Assembly: GCF_023283845.1 (NCBI RefSeq)
Contig: NZ_JAKILC010000004.1
Coordinates: forward strand, 124,001-188,000
Length of the DNA stretch: 64,000 bases
Reading direction: 5' to 3'
Origin: Shewanella marinintestina
Lineage (GTDB): Bacteria; Pseudomonadota; Gammaproteobacteria; Enterobacterales; Shewanellaceae
Of this stretch, positions 55,562-64,000 are shown piece by piece. Made by a program: the position numbers and the translations under genes. Within the stretch, counting starts at the first letter, position 1, and every line of letters starts with the position of its first letter. The notes under the pieces are model-generated. The model was not told the DNA's origin, ran no database searches, and saw nothing but the letters and a program-made list of their open reading frames with translations.

Positions 55562-56788
55562 ATGGAAGTTTTCGTCAGTTTGTTCGGTATGCTTTGTCTT
55601 ATGGGACTAGCAGTGGCCTTATCAGAAAATAGAAAAGCAATTAACCTTAGAACAGTATTAGGGGCTCTCGCATTCCAAGTGGCTTTTGGTGCCTTTGTTA
55701 TGTACGTGCCAATGGGGCAAGTGGTGCTTGATGGCGCATCAAATGGCGTAATGCACGTTATTGGCTACGCTAACGAAGGTTTAACCTTCCTGTTTGGCGA
55801 CCTAGCTAAGTTTGGTGTTGGCTTTATCTTTGTGATTAATGTGTTATTTGTAGTGGTATTTATTAGCGCATTGATTGCTGTACTTTATTACCTAGGCATT
55901 ATGCAGTTAGTTATTGGCCTGATTGGTGGCGGCTTATCTAAGTTACTCGGTTCTAGCCGCGCGGAATCGTTATCTGCAACGGCTAATATCTTTGTTGGCC
56001 CAATTGAAGCGCCATCAATGGTGCGCCCATTCGTAAAGCACATGACTCGCTCTGAACTATTTGCGGTAATGACGGGGGGGTTAGCGTCAGTTGCTGGTGG
56101 CACCATGATTGGTTATATCCAGATGGGGGTTGACGTTAAATACGTACTGACCGCTGCATTTATGACCGCGCCTGCAGGTTTGCTGTTTGCTAAATTAATG
56201 TGGCCAGAAACTGAAACGCCAACTAACGACATCAAAAAAGTGATGGATGATGTAGATGACAAGCCTGCAAACGTACTCGATGCAGCCGCTGGTGGCGCTG
56301 CAATGGGTATGCAACAAGTTTTGTCTGTGTCTGCATTGCTTTTAGCATTCGTTGCACTTATCGCCATGGTTAACGGCATGCTTGGTGGTATCGGTGGCTG
56401 GTTTGGTATTGAAGACCTAACCATGCAAGCTATTTTGGGTTACCTACTGGCACCGCTTGCTTGGGTGATGGGAGTACCTTGGAGCGAAGCGACACAAGCG
56501 GCATCGTTTATTGGCCAAAAGATGGTGATTAACGAGTTTGTTGCCTATATCGATTTTTTGAAGGTGGCTGATCAGCTATCTGAAAAAACGCAAATCATTA
56601 TCAGTTTTGCTCTGTGTGGTTTCGCTAACATTGGTTCATTAGCCATGGTGATTGGTGGCTTAGCGGCACTATGCCCTGAACGTCGTCACGATTTAAGTGC
56701 ACTAGGTATGAAGGCGTTAATCGCTGCAGCTCTAGCTAACTTAATGAGCGGTACTATTGCTGGTTTGCTCTACAGCTTAGCAGGTTAA
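55562..56788 (+). CDS. nupC: Concentrative nucleoside transporter, NupC/CNT family
   Basis: 408 residues, about 10 membrane helices. The CNT core is visible in SLSATANIFVGPIEAPSMVRP and VMTGGLASVAGGTMIGYI, and later GQKMVINEFVAYIDF. Family members import nucleosides with H+ or Na+. It is followed by deoD, so import and phosphorolysis are coupled. Preceded by AATGGTAATAAAGTT, a weak ribosome site. Confidence 0.92.
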   Translation: MEVFVSLFGMLCLMGLAVALSENRKAINLRTVLGALAFQVAFGAFVMYVPMGQVVLDGASNGVMHVIGYANEGLTFLFGDLAKFGVGFIFVINVLFVVVFISALIAVLYYLGIMQLVIGLIGGGLSKLLGSSRAESLSATANIFVGPIEAPSMVRPFVKHMTRSELFAVMTGGLASVAGGTMIGYIQMGVDVKYVLTAAFMTAPAGLLFAKLMWPETETPTNDIKKVMDDVDDKPANVLDAAAGGAAMGMQQVLSVSALLLAFVALIAMVNGMLGGIGGWFGIEDLTMQAILGYLLAPLAWVMGVPWSEATQAASFIGQKMVINEFVAYIDFLKVADQLSEKTQIIISFALCGFANIGSLAMVIGGLAALCPERRHDLSALGMKALIAAALANLMSGTIAGLLYSLAG

Positions 56789-56831
56789 TACGCCTCTAAG
56801 TTTAGTTTGAAATGTTTATATTTTTTATATA

Positions 56832-56870
56832 GAGCAGTCGTTTACTAGCGCAAACAACTGCTCAATTTTT
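56832..56870 (+). terminator. Stem-loop between nupC and deoD
   Basis: GAGCAGT-c-GTTT pairs with AAAC-a-ACTGCTC around an 8-base loop, then AATTTTT. It may partly terminate transcription ahead of deoD. Confidence 0.7.
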
Positions 56871-56881
56871 AAGGAAGTATC

Positions 56882-57592
56882 ATGACTCCACATATCAATG
56901 CCGAAAACGGTGCATTCGCTAAAACAGTATTAATGCCTGGTGACCCACTACGTGCTAAATACATTGCCGACAACTTCTTAGAAAACGCTGTATTGATTAC
57001 AGACGTGCGCAATATGTTGGGCTACACAGGTGAATACAAAGGCAAGAAGATCTCTGTAATGGGGTCTGGCATGGGCGTGCCGTCAATCTCTATTTACGCA
57101 AAAGAGTTAATCACAGATTACGGTGTTGAAAACATCATTCGTATTGGCTCATGTGGTGCAATCAGCGATAAAATCAAGCTGATGGACGTCGTTATTGCTA
57201 TGGGTGCAAGCACTGATTCAGGTGTAAACAGAACTCGTTTTGCTAACACTGATTTTGCGATGATTGCAGACTTTAACTTACTTAAGCGTGCTGCCGATTC
57301 TGCTGAAAAGCTAGGTGCTAGCTACCATGTAGGTAACCTATATACGTCTGATCTGTTCTACTGCGCTGATGAAGAGCGTTACGACTTGATGGAAAAGTAC
57401 GGTATCTTAGGCGTCGAAATGGAAGCGGCTGGCCTTTATGGCGTAGCAACTGAATTTGGTGCTAACGCATTAGCCATGATGACGGTAACTGACCACATTC
57501 GCCAAGGTCTGCATTTAACTGCAGAAGAGCGTCAGCAAACGCTAAATGACATGATTAAGCTCACACTAGACGCAGTGGAAGAGCTTCTTTAA
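56882..57592 (+). CDS. deoD: Purine nucleoside phosphorylase, DeoD type
   Basis: 236 residues. Phosphorolysis of purine (deoxy)nucleosides. Phosphate loop [13 protein letters not shown] at 18-30, RIGSCGAI near residue 87, [16 protein letters not shown] block ([13 protein letters not shown] near 178) and catalytic Asp region MMTVTDHI. Hexameric in relatives. AAGGAAG lies six bases before the ATG. Confidence 0.96.
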   Translation: MTPHINAENGAFAKTVLMPGDPLRAKYIADNFLENAVLITDVRNMLGYTGEYKGKKISVMGSGMGVPSISIYAKELITDYGVENIIRIGSCGAISDKIKLMDVVIAMGASTDSGVNRTRFANTDFAMIADFNLLKRAADSAEKLGASYHVGNLYTSDLFYCADEERYDLMEKYGILGVEMEAAGLYGVATEFGANALAMMTVTDHIRQGLHLTAEERQQTLNDMIKLTLDAVEELL

Positions 57593-57962
57593 TCGCGATT
57601 AATGGTCGCTTAAGTTTACTTGAGTATTTTGTGCGTTATTAATGCTACTCAGTAACAATTAGTTTGACTGCAATGCTTTACCCTATGGCCGCGGCTAGGC
57701 ACATTAAGTTGGACGCATTTGCGTCATCGACAAAAAATATTAAGCCTAGTCGCGCGCCAATTCAGCCCAAATAGCAAATCCGCTGTTTGGGCTTTTTTAT
57801 ACTGACTTCAAACTTTCATTCTGTCGTTGGTTTCAGCCATTCCTGCCAGCGAATCAAATTATCGATTCACCAGTTAAAACCACCCAGAAAATTTTGATAG
57901 GTTTAAAGATCTTTGCAGACAAAGTAGACTAGTTGCACTAATAGTATTTTTGGAAATAGAAG
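57593..57962. other. Intergenic region after deoD
   Basis: About 370 bp holding the deoD terminator (listed) and presumably the thioesterase promoter. Nothing else is convincing. Confidence 0.5.
57764..57798 (+). terminator. Terminator downstream of deoD
   Basis: AGCCCAAA pairs with TTTGGGCT across a 14-base loop, which contains its own AGC/GCT pairing, then a T run. Confidence 0.88.
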
Positions 57963-58400
57963 ATGTCGATTTGGTTTAAGCCAGTAACGCTTGAAGTCTG
58001 TGCAAAAATGGATGCAGGTATGCATGGTAAAGGCACCTTGATGCAAACCATGGGGATCACCATTACCGAAATTGGTGAAGACTATATGGTTGCAACTATG
58101 CCTGCATCGCCCGCTATTCACAATCCGCTGGGCATTGTTCATGGCGGTGCAAACGTGGCTCTAGCTGAAACTGTCGCGAGCTATGCAGCAAATTTCGCGG
58201 TCGATTTTGAAAACTATTACTGTGTGGGACAAGAGATTAATGCTAACCATCTTAAAGCGTCACGTAATGGTACGTTAACGGCTACAGCTAAGCCAGTTCA
58301 TTTAGGGAAGCGCAGTTCGGTTTGGGAAGTGCTTATTCATAATAGTGCGGGTGAACTTTGCTGTATTTCTCGAATGACAGCAGCGGTCGTTAAGCGTTAA
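57963..58400 (+). CDS. Hotdog-fold acyl-CoA thioesterase, YdiI/MenI-like
   Basis: 145 residues of the PaaI/YdiI group. Core motif PLGIVHGGANVALAETVAS with the catalytic Glu in ALAE; VGQEINANHLKASRNGTLTA matches the EINANHxxxxxxG strand of YdiI. Cytosolic tetramer in relatives, hydrolysing acyl-CoA such as DHNA-CoA in menaquinone synthesis. Substrate here not proven. Confidence 0.87.
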   Translation: MSIWFKPVTLEVCAKMDAGMHGKGTLMQTMGITITEIGEDYMVATMPASPAIHNPLGIVHGGANVALAETVASYAANFAVDFENYYCVGQEINANHLKASRNGTLTATAKPVHLGKRSSVWEVLIHNSAGELCCISRMTAAVVKR

Positions 58401-58493
58401 ACAACAGCTTTATTTAGCTAAAGCCTATTGATATGACCTAAAATTAACTCAGACTTTTATTCAGATCAGTACTGATAATATGAGGATAGCGTA

Positions 58494-58742
58494 ATGGATA
58501 ACGCAACAATATGGGAGTGGGTGGGATACTTAGCGTCAGTTGTCGTCGCAATCTCATTGATGATGTCTAATATCAAGAAGTTACGCTGGTGGAACCTTGT
58601 TGGTGCAGCGCTATTTGTGGCCTATGGATTAGCCATTGATGCTATTCCTGTAGCGCTAGTCAATTTCTTCATTGTACTGATTGATGCTTATTATCTGGTT
58701 AAACTTTATCAAGTTAACGCTAAATTAAAAGACGACAGCTAA
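58494..58742 (+). CDS. Small inner-membrane protein, YgjV-like
   Basis: 82 residues, three membrane helices (VGYLASVVVAISLMMSNI; WWNLVGAALFVAYGLAI; IPVALVNFFIVLIDAYYLV) with the KLRWWNLVGA turn typical of the YgjV family. Function unknown. GAGGATAGCGTA precedes the ATG. Confidence 0.8.
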   Translation: MDNATIWEWVGYLASVVVAISLMMSNIKKLRWWNLVGAALFVAYGLAIDAIPVALVNFFIVLIDAYYLVKLYQVNAKLKDDS

Positions 58743-59187
58743 CAAGTGACAATCTATATCAATGGCTATTTAAGTGTAAAAATCGTAACTAACGAGGCGA
58801 AACTCGCTCATTTCGCCTCTATTTAACAAATGTAAATAGAATTTAAAACGTTTCCTTTCCAATAAAATCCCGCACTTACATCAAGATGTAGCATTTTTTT
58901 AGCATTCCTCCCCTTAATTGCGATACCGAACCAGTGTAAAAATCTGAACAATTCATTGATTGATTAACATCAAGATTAGAATCGTGCTTGCGGACTATTC
59001 TCCAGCTCCCTAATTAAATTAGTTTTTATTTTTAGAGCCACTTCCAAAAAAATATTAATCTGCAATTCAGTTTAGCGTTATCTATTTTAATCGTTTTCTT
59101 ATTTTCGGTTGTGGGCCTATTATCAGTTCATCGACATACGGCATTGATGCCATATCGCCATAGCGTATCGCATATAGAGGATAAACC
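58743..59187. other. Catalase upstream region
   Basis: About 445 bp. It holds the YgjV terminator and AT-rich sequence leading to the small ORF. I looked for an OxyR-type ATAG-N11-CTAT site and did not find a convincing one. Confidence 0.5.
58794..58825 (+). terminator. Terminator after the YgjV-like gene
   Basis: GAGGCGAAA-CTCGCTCA-TTTCGCCTC, 9-bp perfect stem, followed by TATTTAAC. Confidence 0.75.
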
Positions 59188-59247
59188 ATGGCCACACTAT
59201 TTGATTTAATCGAAACTTGGCTCGAAGATAGCCAAGATCAGGAGTAA
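59188..59247 (+). CDS. 19-residue ORF directly upstream of catalase
   Basis: ATG 59188 has AGAGGAT five to seven bases upstream and encodes MATLFDLIETWLEDSQDQE, an acidic amphipathic peptide. It ends 3 bp before the catalase ATG, and its last codons contain the catalase ribosome site CAGGAG. Coupled translation or a leader/small-protein role is possible. No database family is known to me. Confidence 0.5.
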   Translation: MATLFDLIETWLEDSQDQE

Positions 59248-59250
59248 TTT

Positions 59251-60714
59251 ATGAGTCAGCAAAATCGAGTTCTTACTGCACAAAACGGCGCACCAATTAG
59301 TGATGACCAAAACTCATTATCAGCAGGTGAGCGTGGCCCGTTATTACTTCAAGATTGGCACCTTATTGAGAAGCTGGCGCATTTTAACCGTGAGCGAATT
59401 CCTGAGCGTATCGTGCACGCTAAAGGTACTGGCGTTTATGGTAAGTTCACTCTGACTCGTGATATGAGTGAATACACAATAGCTGACCACTTTAACGGTG
59501 TCGGTAAAGAGACTGAAACTTTTGTTCGCTTCTCGACAGTCGGTGGCGAAATGGGTTCTGCAGATGCAGAGCGTGACCCACGTGGCTTTGGCCTACGTTT
59601 TTACACTACTCGTGGTAACCACGATATTGTAGGTAATAATACGCCAACATTCTTCTTGCGTGACGGTATTAAGTTCCCTGATTTTATTCATACGCAAAAG
59701 CGTAACCCACAAACTAACCTTAAAGATCCACACGCAATGTGGGACTTCTGGGCACTAAACCCTGAAGCTATGCATCAAGTTACCGTGTTGATGTCAGATC
59801 GTGGTATTCCTGCTAACTACCGTCAAATGCACGGCTTTGGTTCACACACATTCTCTTTCTGGAATGCAGAAGGTGAGCGTTTCTGGGTGAAGTTCCACTT
59901 CAAGACTAAGCAAGGCATCGCTAACTTAACGGCTGAACAGGCTGATATTCTTAAAGGTATTGACCCTGATTCATCACAGCGCGATATGGTTGCAGCGATC
60001 ACCGATGGTAACTTCCCTAAATGGGCTGTTAAAGTGCAAATCATGCCAGAATCTGAGGCAAATACTTACAAGATCAACCCATTTGATCTAACTAAAGTAT
60101 GGCCACACGCTGATTACCCGCTGATTGAAATTGGTGAGCTAGAGCTAAACCGTTTACCGCAAAACTACTTTGCAGAAGTTGAGCAAGTGGCATTAGCGCC
60201 AAGCAACTTGGTACCAGGTGTAGGGGCATCGCCAGATAAGATGCTGCAAGCACGTTTGTTCGCTTATGCTGACGCTCAGCGCTACCGTATTGGTGCCAAC
60301 TACAACCAGTTAGCTGTTAACTGCCCACATGCAACAACGGCTAATCATCATCAGCGTGGCGGAGCAATGGCGGGTACACAGTGTCCATTCTCTGGTAGCC
60401 AAACAGGTGGTGATGCAAGCAGAAACTACGGACCAAACAGTTTTGATGGCTTGCAAGACCAAGCGCAATTTGCTGAGCCACCACTGCGTTTAGATGGCGA
60501 AGCTGACCGCTACAGTCGTTACGACCAAGATGATTTCAGTCAAGCAGGTGACTTATATCGTTTACTGCCAGAAGATGAAAAAGCGCGCTTGATTGCTAAC
60601 ATCGCTGGTACATTAAGTGTAGTAAGCGAAGCGACTAAACTGAAGATGGTAGAGCACTTTACTGCAGCTGACAGTGACTACGGTCAGCGTGTTAAAAGCG
60701 CAATCGGCATGTAA
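59251..60714 (+). CDS. Monofunctional heme catalase
   Basis: 487 residues. Decomposes hydrogen peroxide. The distal His is in RIVHAKGTGVYG, the distal Asn in VGNNTPTFFLRDG, and the proximal heme-ligand Tyr in ARLFAYADAQRYRIG. Size and C-terminus fit the small-subunit catalases of Shewanella/Vibrio (KatA/KatB type). I leave the symbol blank because both names are used. A 19-codon ORF precedes it. Confidence 0.95.
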   Translation: MSQQNRVLTAQNGAPISDDQNSLSAGERGPLLLQDWHLIEKLAHFNRERIPERIVHAKGTGVYGKFTLTRDMSEYTIADHFNGVGKETETFVRFSTVGGEMGSADAERDPRGFGLRFYTTRGNHDIVGNNTPTFFLRDGIKFPDFIHTQKRNPQTNLKDPHAMWDFWALNPEAMHQVTVLMSDRGIPANYRQMHGFGSHTFSFWNAEGERFWVKFHFKTKQGIANLTAEQADILKGIDPDSSQRDMVAAITDGNFPKWAVKVQIMPESEANTYKINPFDLTKVWPHADYPLIEIGELELNRLPQNYFAEVEQVALAPSNLVPGVGASPDKMLQARLFAYADAQRYRIGANYNQLAVNCPHATTANHHQRGGAMAGTQCPFSGSQTGGDASRNYGPNSFDGLQDQAQFAEPPLRLDGEADRYSRYDQDDFSQAGDLYRLLPEDEKARLIANIAGTLSVVSEATKLKMVEHFTAADSDYGQRVKSAIGM

Positions 60715-60765
60715 CGCGATTCCGCTAACTTTGCTTTAGTAAGCGTTAGCCATCAGTCAGCAACA

Positions 60766-60803
60766 AAAAAGGCAAAACAGTTATACTGTTTTGCCTTTTC
60801 TTT
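60766..60803 (+). terminator. Terminator after catalase
   Basis: AAGGCAAAACAG-TTATA-CTGTTTTGCCTT followed by TTC and a T-rich tail; 12-bp perfect stem. Confidence 0.92.
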
Positions 60804-60934
60804 TATAGGTTGGGCTTTAGCCCATCAGGTTCATGGTTTCATAGCTAAATTTGACGGCATAAATGCCGATCTATAAAGCTGTTTCTTCTATGTTGCAGAG
60901 GGCGAGTTATTTAAGAGTAAACTCTTTGTTTTAT

Positions 60935-61489
60935 CTAAAAAATTAAGGTTGCCACACCGAGTAGTGCAAATAACACGGCACAGCCGCGGTGGATCCAGCT
61001 CATCGGTAGCTTTTCTGCACTAAAGTGACCAGCAATAACCACTGGCACATTGGCTATTAACATCCCCAAGGTTGTCCCCAGCACCACCATAGCCAAAGCA
61101 TCGTATTTCGCCGATAACACCATAGTCGCTATCTGGGTTTTATCACCCATCTCCGCAATAAAGAACAAAACAAAAGTGGCTAAGAATGGTCCCATTGCAT
61201 AAAAGCGGCTTTCTTCAGCATCAACTTTATCCGGAATAAGTACCCACAGAGCAATAGCAAAAAATGAAGCGGCAACTAAGTAGCGGCCAACATCAGGGCT
61301 TATCCATGAGATAGCCCATTGGCCTAGCCAAGCGGCGGCAAAGTGATTGATTAAGGTTGAGAGAAAAATGCCGAGTACAATTGCAGTTTTATTTTTAAAG
61401 CGTGCAGCTAAAATTAGCGCGAGTAGCTGAGTTTTATCACCGATTTCAGCGATAGCAACAGTAAAGGTTGAGGCGAGCAGTGCTTCCAA
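60935..61489 (-). CDS. UPF0016/GDT1-family (TMEM165-like) membrane protein, predicted Mn2+ exporter
   Basis: 184 residues from TTG 61489, with AGGA seven bases upstream. Two copies of the family motif are present: VAIAEIGDKTQLLALIL and FIAEMGDKTQIATMVL, each in a membrane helix, as in the inverted-repeat GDT1 family (six helices). The longest frame starts at 61654 but its extra 55 residues run into an apparent yybP-ykoY riboswitch and look like non-protein sequence, so I reject them. Members export Mn2+ or exchange Ca2+/Mn2+ for H+. Confidence 0.88.
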   Translation of the reverse strand: MEALLASTFTVAIAEIGDKTQLLALILAARFKNKTAIVLGIFLSTLINHFAAAWLGQWAISWISPDVGRYLVAASFFAIALWVLIPDKVDAEESRFYAMGPFLATFVLFFIAEMGDKTQIATMVLSAKYDALAMVVLGTTLGMLIANVPVVIAGHFSAEKLPMSWIHRGCAVLFALLGVATLIF

Positions 61490-61565
61490 GAGTTGATCCT
61501 GTAATGGGGACTTATTAGCAATAACTAAGCACGGCAGCTCTTCCCCAAATTTAAGAGGTGCGGTG

Positions 61566-61720
61566 CTCAGGTCTTGCTGGGCAGACTCAAAACCGACGTT
61601 TTGAACTGCTGTATGTACCATGGCATATGGCCAATTATGTTGATACACACTCAATAACCGGCGCGGACTGCCATTGCATGCAGTTGCATCAGTTTACTGA
61701 TAGCTACTCCCCTGAAGCGG
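61566..61720 (-). ncRNA. yybP-ykoY Mn2+ riboswitch
   Basis: Read on the minus strand, CTTCAGGGGAGTAGC (from 61718) and CCAGCAAGACCTGAG (ending about 61566) are the two conserved internal loops of this class. CTTCAGG and CCTGAG form the closing stem. A hairpin ATCAGT-AA-ACTGAT follows the first loop. The class binds Mn2+ and often precedes UPF0016 genes. It ends about 77 nt before the TTG start. Confidence 0.85.
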
Positions 61721-62177
61721 AGGCGGCATTATAGCGACTGCGCTGTTTTTTTCAACGCTAAAGCGAAAGCGAGCAATAAATTAATCGGTAATTTAGGACT
61801 AAGTAACGTAGCTGTCGCTTAATCTTTACGCTCATGTTAACGAGTCGTGCCAAGTTGATTTTAAGTGCCCTAGAGGGCTTGCCCACAGGGAATACTGCTG
61901 TTAATGTCGTGTCAGTCATTTTTTAGAGAAAGAGCCGTAATGAAGCAATTCACTCTGTATTTTCCACGATTTATCCAGCCTCAGTGGCTAAGTTGATAAG
62001 GTGAATACACGTTTTATTTAACTAGCCGTTGGGGCCAATTGGAATCTTCAAGGTCGATGATGACCAGATTCGATTGGGGGCAGTTATTGATATTGTTAAC
62101 TTGCAAAATTCTCTCCCTCAAAGTCGTTCTAAATCTGACCTACAAAAATAAATTATAAAATTTAACAGGACAATTTT
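61721..62177. other. Divergent region between the riboswitch and the aromatic permease
   Basis: About 450 bp. It contains the riboswitch promoter on the minus strand and a possible 18-codon leader ORF on the plus strand (listed). Confidence 0.5.
61940..61996 (+). CDS. Possible 18-residue leader peptide upstream of the aromatic permease
   Basis: ATG 61940 opens MKQFTLYFPRFIQPQWLS and stops at 61996. Five of 18 residues are aromatic (three Phe, one Tyr, one Trp), which is suggestive ahead of an aromatic amino acid transporter. The ribosome site is weak (AAAGAG), and no clean terminator hairpin with U tract follows before the permease. Confidence 0.3.
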   Translation: MKQFTLYFPRFIQPQWLS

Positions 62178-63377
62178 GTGAACTCAAAAATACTTGGCTC
62201 GATTGCCATTGTTGCCGGAACGGCAATTGGTGGCGGTATGTTGGCGTTGCCATTGGCAACCGCATCGTTAGGCACAATTCCCGCACTGCTATTACTTATC
62301 GCTATTTGGGGCGTATCAATTTACACCTCGCTATTGATGCTTGAAATCAATTTGCGCACCGGTGTAGGGCTTAATATGCACTCGATTACCGGCAAGACTT
62401 TAGGCCGTGTAGGACAACTCTTTCAAGGTGCGTCTTTCTTAAGTTTATTATTTGCATTAACCATGGTGTATCTGATGGGTGGCTCGTCGCTGCTTGAATC
62501 AAAGATGGATCTTGTTGGCATGGAGATGGATAACCAAATCGCCGTGTTAATCTTTACGGCCATTTTTGGTGGTTTGATTGCCGTTGGAGTACGCTGGATT
62601 GATAAAGTGTCGCGGGTTTTATTCACTTCGATGATAGCGCTGTTAGTGATTGTGGTGGCGTATTTACTACCAGAAGTCGATATGAGTCTAATGATGAAAG
62701 ACTCAACAGAAGGCTTAGTGGCTGGGCAAGACCTAACTAACCTTTGGTTAGCGGCGATCCCCATTGTATTTACCTCATTTGGTTTCCATGTCTGTATCGC
62801 GACAATCGTGCGTTACTTAGATGGCGACGCCATGTCACTGCGTAAAGTCTTGATTATCGGTTCAACCATTCCACTCGTGTGCTATATCCTGTGGTTAATG
62901 GTGACCTTAGGCACTTTAGGTGGTAAAACCGTTTATGCTTTTGATGGCTCTTTACCTCAGTTAGTGTCAGCGCTACAAGGTGTGGCTGAGTCATCAATTT
63001 TACAGCAGTTTATCGATCTGTTTGCAAACTTAGCCTTGGTAACATCTTTCCTTGGTGTGACCATGAGTTTATTTGACTACATTGCTGAACTGACTCGCGC
63101 TAAAGAAAACGCTTTAGGTCGCGCACAAACTTGGTTACTTACTTTTATACCACCGCTATTGTGCGCACTGTACTACCCAGATGGTTTCTATAAGGTCTTG
63201 GGTTATGCAGCAATTCCATTGGTAGTGATGATTATCTTCCTACCGATTGCTATGGCGATTCGTCAGCGTAAGCAGAACCTAGGTGGTTACCAAGTGAGTG
63301 GTGGTAATGGCGCATTAGCCTTAGCGGGCTTAGCGGGTTTAACTATTATCTTGGCCCAGCTTTGGGTTGCGCTATAA
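62178..63377 (+). CDS. Aromatic amino acid permease, HAAAP family (TyrP/Mtr-like)
   Basis: 399 residues with about 11 membrane helices. The start is GTG 62178 with AGGA upstream. The N-terminus SKILGSIAIVAGTAIGGGML is the TyrP/Mtr substrate-binding first helix. Family members import Tyr or Trp with H+ in the inner membrane. The sequence cannot tell tyrosine from tryptophan specificity. A terminator follows at 63474. Confidence 0.9.
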   Translation: MNSKILGSIAIVAGTAIGGGMLALPLATASLGTIPALLLLIAIWGVSIYTSLLMLEINLRTGVGLNMHSITGKTLGRVGQLFQGASFLSLLFALTMVYLMGGSSLLESKMDLVGMEMDNQIAVLIFTAIFGGLIAVGVRWIDKVSRVLFTSMIALLVIVVAYLLPEVDMSLMMKDSTEGLVAGQDLTNLWLAAIPIVFTSFGFHVCIATIVRYLDGDAMSLRKVLIIGSTIPLVCYILWLMVTLGTLGGKTVYAFDGSLPQLVSALQGVAESSILQQFIDLFANLALVTSFLGVTMSLFDYIAELTRAKENALGRAQTWLLTFIPPLLCALYYPDGFYKVLGYAAIPLVVMIIFLPIAMAIRQRKQNLGGYQVSGGNGALALAGLAGLTIILAQLWVAL

Positions 63378-63473
63378 TTGAATTTATAGCGAGAAAATAA
63401 CGCTTATGGTTAGGAACACTGCTTTGTAAGAGAGTAATTCATAGGCTGTTGTTACCCGCGCATCATGTGATAA

Positions 63474-63512
63474 AGTCGAGCACTAATATGAAAATATTGG
63501 CTCGGCTTTTTT
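63474..63512 (+). terminator. Terminator after the aromatic permease
   Basis: AGTCGAG (63474-63480) pairs with CTCGGCT (63501-63507) with one G-U; an inner AATAT/ATATT stem sits around GAAA; a T run follows. Confidence 0.85.
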
Positions 63513-63642
63513 GTTTTTGGGCCTAAATACTTTTAAATAATAGAGAAGTAAAAACCAAGCTTAAAGCTGTGGTGACGAACAAGCAATCAACAGAAAAAAT
63601 CAAAATAATATTTTTAATAAATAAAAAAATGGACTTATAAAA

Positions 63643-64000
63643 ATGAAAAAATGGCTTTTGACAGCAGCTATCGCGACCTCTTTTGGCGCTCTAGCTGACG
63701 AAGGTATGTGGCAGCCTTACCAGCTTCCAGCAATGGCTGATGAACTGAAAGCAAAGGGCTTAGAAATCGATGTTAACTCGATTTCTAAATTGACCGAATT
63801 CCCAATGAACGCAGTAATAAGCTTAGGTGGATGTACGGCGTCATTTGTATCACCAAAGGGCCTGGTTGTGACTAACCATCACTGTGCTTATGGCTCTATC
63901 CAATATAACTCTACTCCAGAAAATAACTTACTACGCGATGGCTTTTTAGCCAAGACCTTTGCTGACGAGCTTCCTGCTACTCCGGGCTCACGTGTGTACG
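63643..64000 (+). CDS. S46-family dipeptidyl peptidase (N-terminal part; cut by window edge)
   Basis: Signal peptide (KKWLLTAAIATSFGALA), then DEGMWQPYQLPAMADELKAK. The catalytic His is in the motif LVVTNHHCAYGSIQ, preceded by ISLGGCTASFVSPKG. This is the start of DPP7/DPP11-like S46 serine peptidases, which release dipeptides in the periplasm. About 119 codons are visible; the family is about 720 residues. Confidence 0.92.
   Translation, partial: MKKWLLTAAIATSFGALADEGMWQPYQLPAMADELKAKGLEIDVNSISKLTEFPMNAVISLGGCTASFVSPKGLVVTNHHCAYGSIQYNSTPENNLLRDGFLAKTFADELPATPGSRVY

Noticed and set aside
57690..57740. GCCGCGGC palindrome after deoD
   Set aside because: Short, no T tract; the real terminator is 70 bp further on.

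Overview
The window looks like chromosomal DNA of a Shewanella-type marine gammaproteobacterium. The main clues are a napDAGHB periplasmic nitrate reductase operon without napC (the arrangement used with the CymA quinol dehydrogenase), a single 1518-residue fused biotin-dependent carboxylase with a divergent LysR regulator, an S46 peptidase and many GGDEF/HD-GYP/PAS signalling proteins. Base composition is moderate to low in G+C. I see no rRNA, tRNA, insertion sequence, prophage or CRISPR array.

Layout. 1-5.4 kb (minus strand): alkaline phosphatase (cut by the left edge), gshB, rsmE, endA, a SprT metalloprotease and an exported pyroglutamyl-peptidase-like protein whose catalytic Cys appears to be Ser. 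5.7-11.9 kb (plus): a sigma54-type activator followed by a Fap functional-amyloid operon (fapB-, C-, D-, E- and F-like), with a good sigma54 promoter in front of the structural genes. 11.9-17.6 kb: LysR regulator and fused carboxylase, ending at a perfect 40-bp palindromic terminator. 17.6-22.3 kb: a DUF707 protein with UDP-galactopyranose mutase, a PAS-GGDEF protein, a LysR regulator and two small genes.

22.3-29.9 kb (plus): an atypical chaperone-usher locus. Two DUF4402-type pilin-like subunits, a PapD-like chaperone and a large usher are bracketed by two paralogous SPOR-domain proteins. The usher itself ends in a SPOR-like tail with the same Cys-x6-Gly-x2-Cys signature. This is my best candidate for a poorly described system.

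29.9-44 kb: DUF5062, an AraC regulator facing an unknown lipoprotein, uspE, the nap operon with NarP-, CRP- and Fur-like sites upstream, and a three-gene ABC exporter/CrtC-like lipoprotein operon. 44-51 kb: a five-PAS hybrid histidine kinase and an HD-GYP response regulator. 51-64 kb: ygfZ, serA, a DUF2238 membrane protein, an orphan CsgD-like regulator, a nucleoside transporter with deoD, a YdiI-like thioesterase, a YgjV-like membrane protein, catalase with a 19-codon ORF in front, a UPF0016 membrane protein under a yybP-ykoY (Mn2+) riboswitch, a tyrosine/tryptophan-type permease and the start of an S46 peptidase.

How it fits together: two independent extracellular-fibre assembly systems (Fap amyloid and the SPOR-linked chaperone-usher), a CsgD-like regulator, a GGDEF protein, an HD-GYP protein and a large sensory kinase all point to surface attachment and biofilm control. 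The other genes are housekeeping or anaerobic respiration. Start codons were re-chosen from ribosome binding sites where the longest ORF looked wrong. All family assignments are from reading the sequence, not from database searches.
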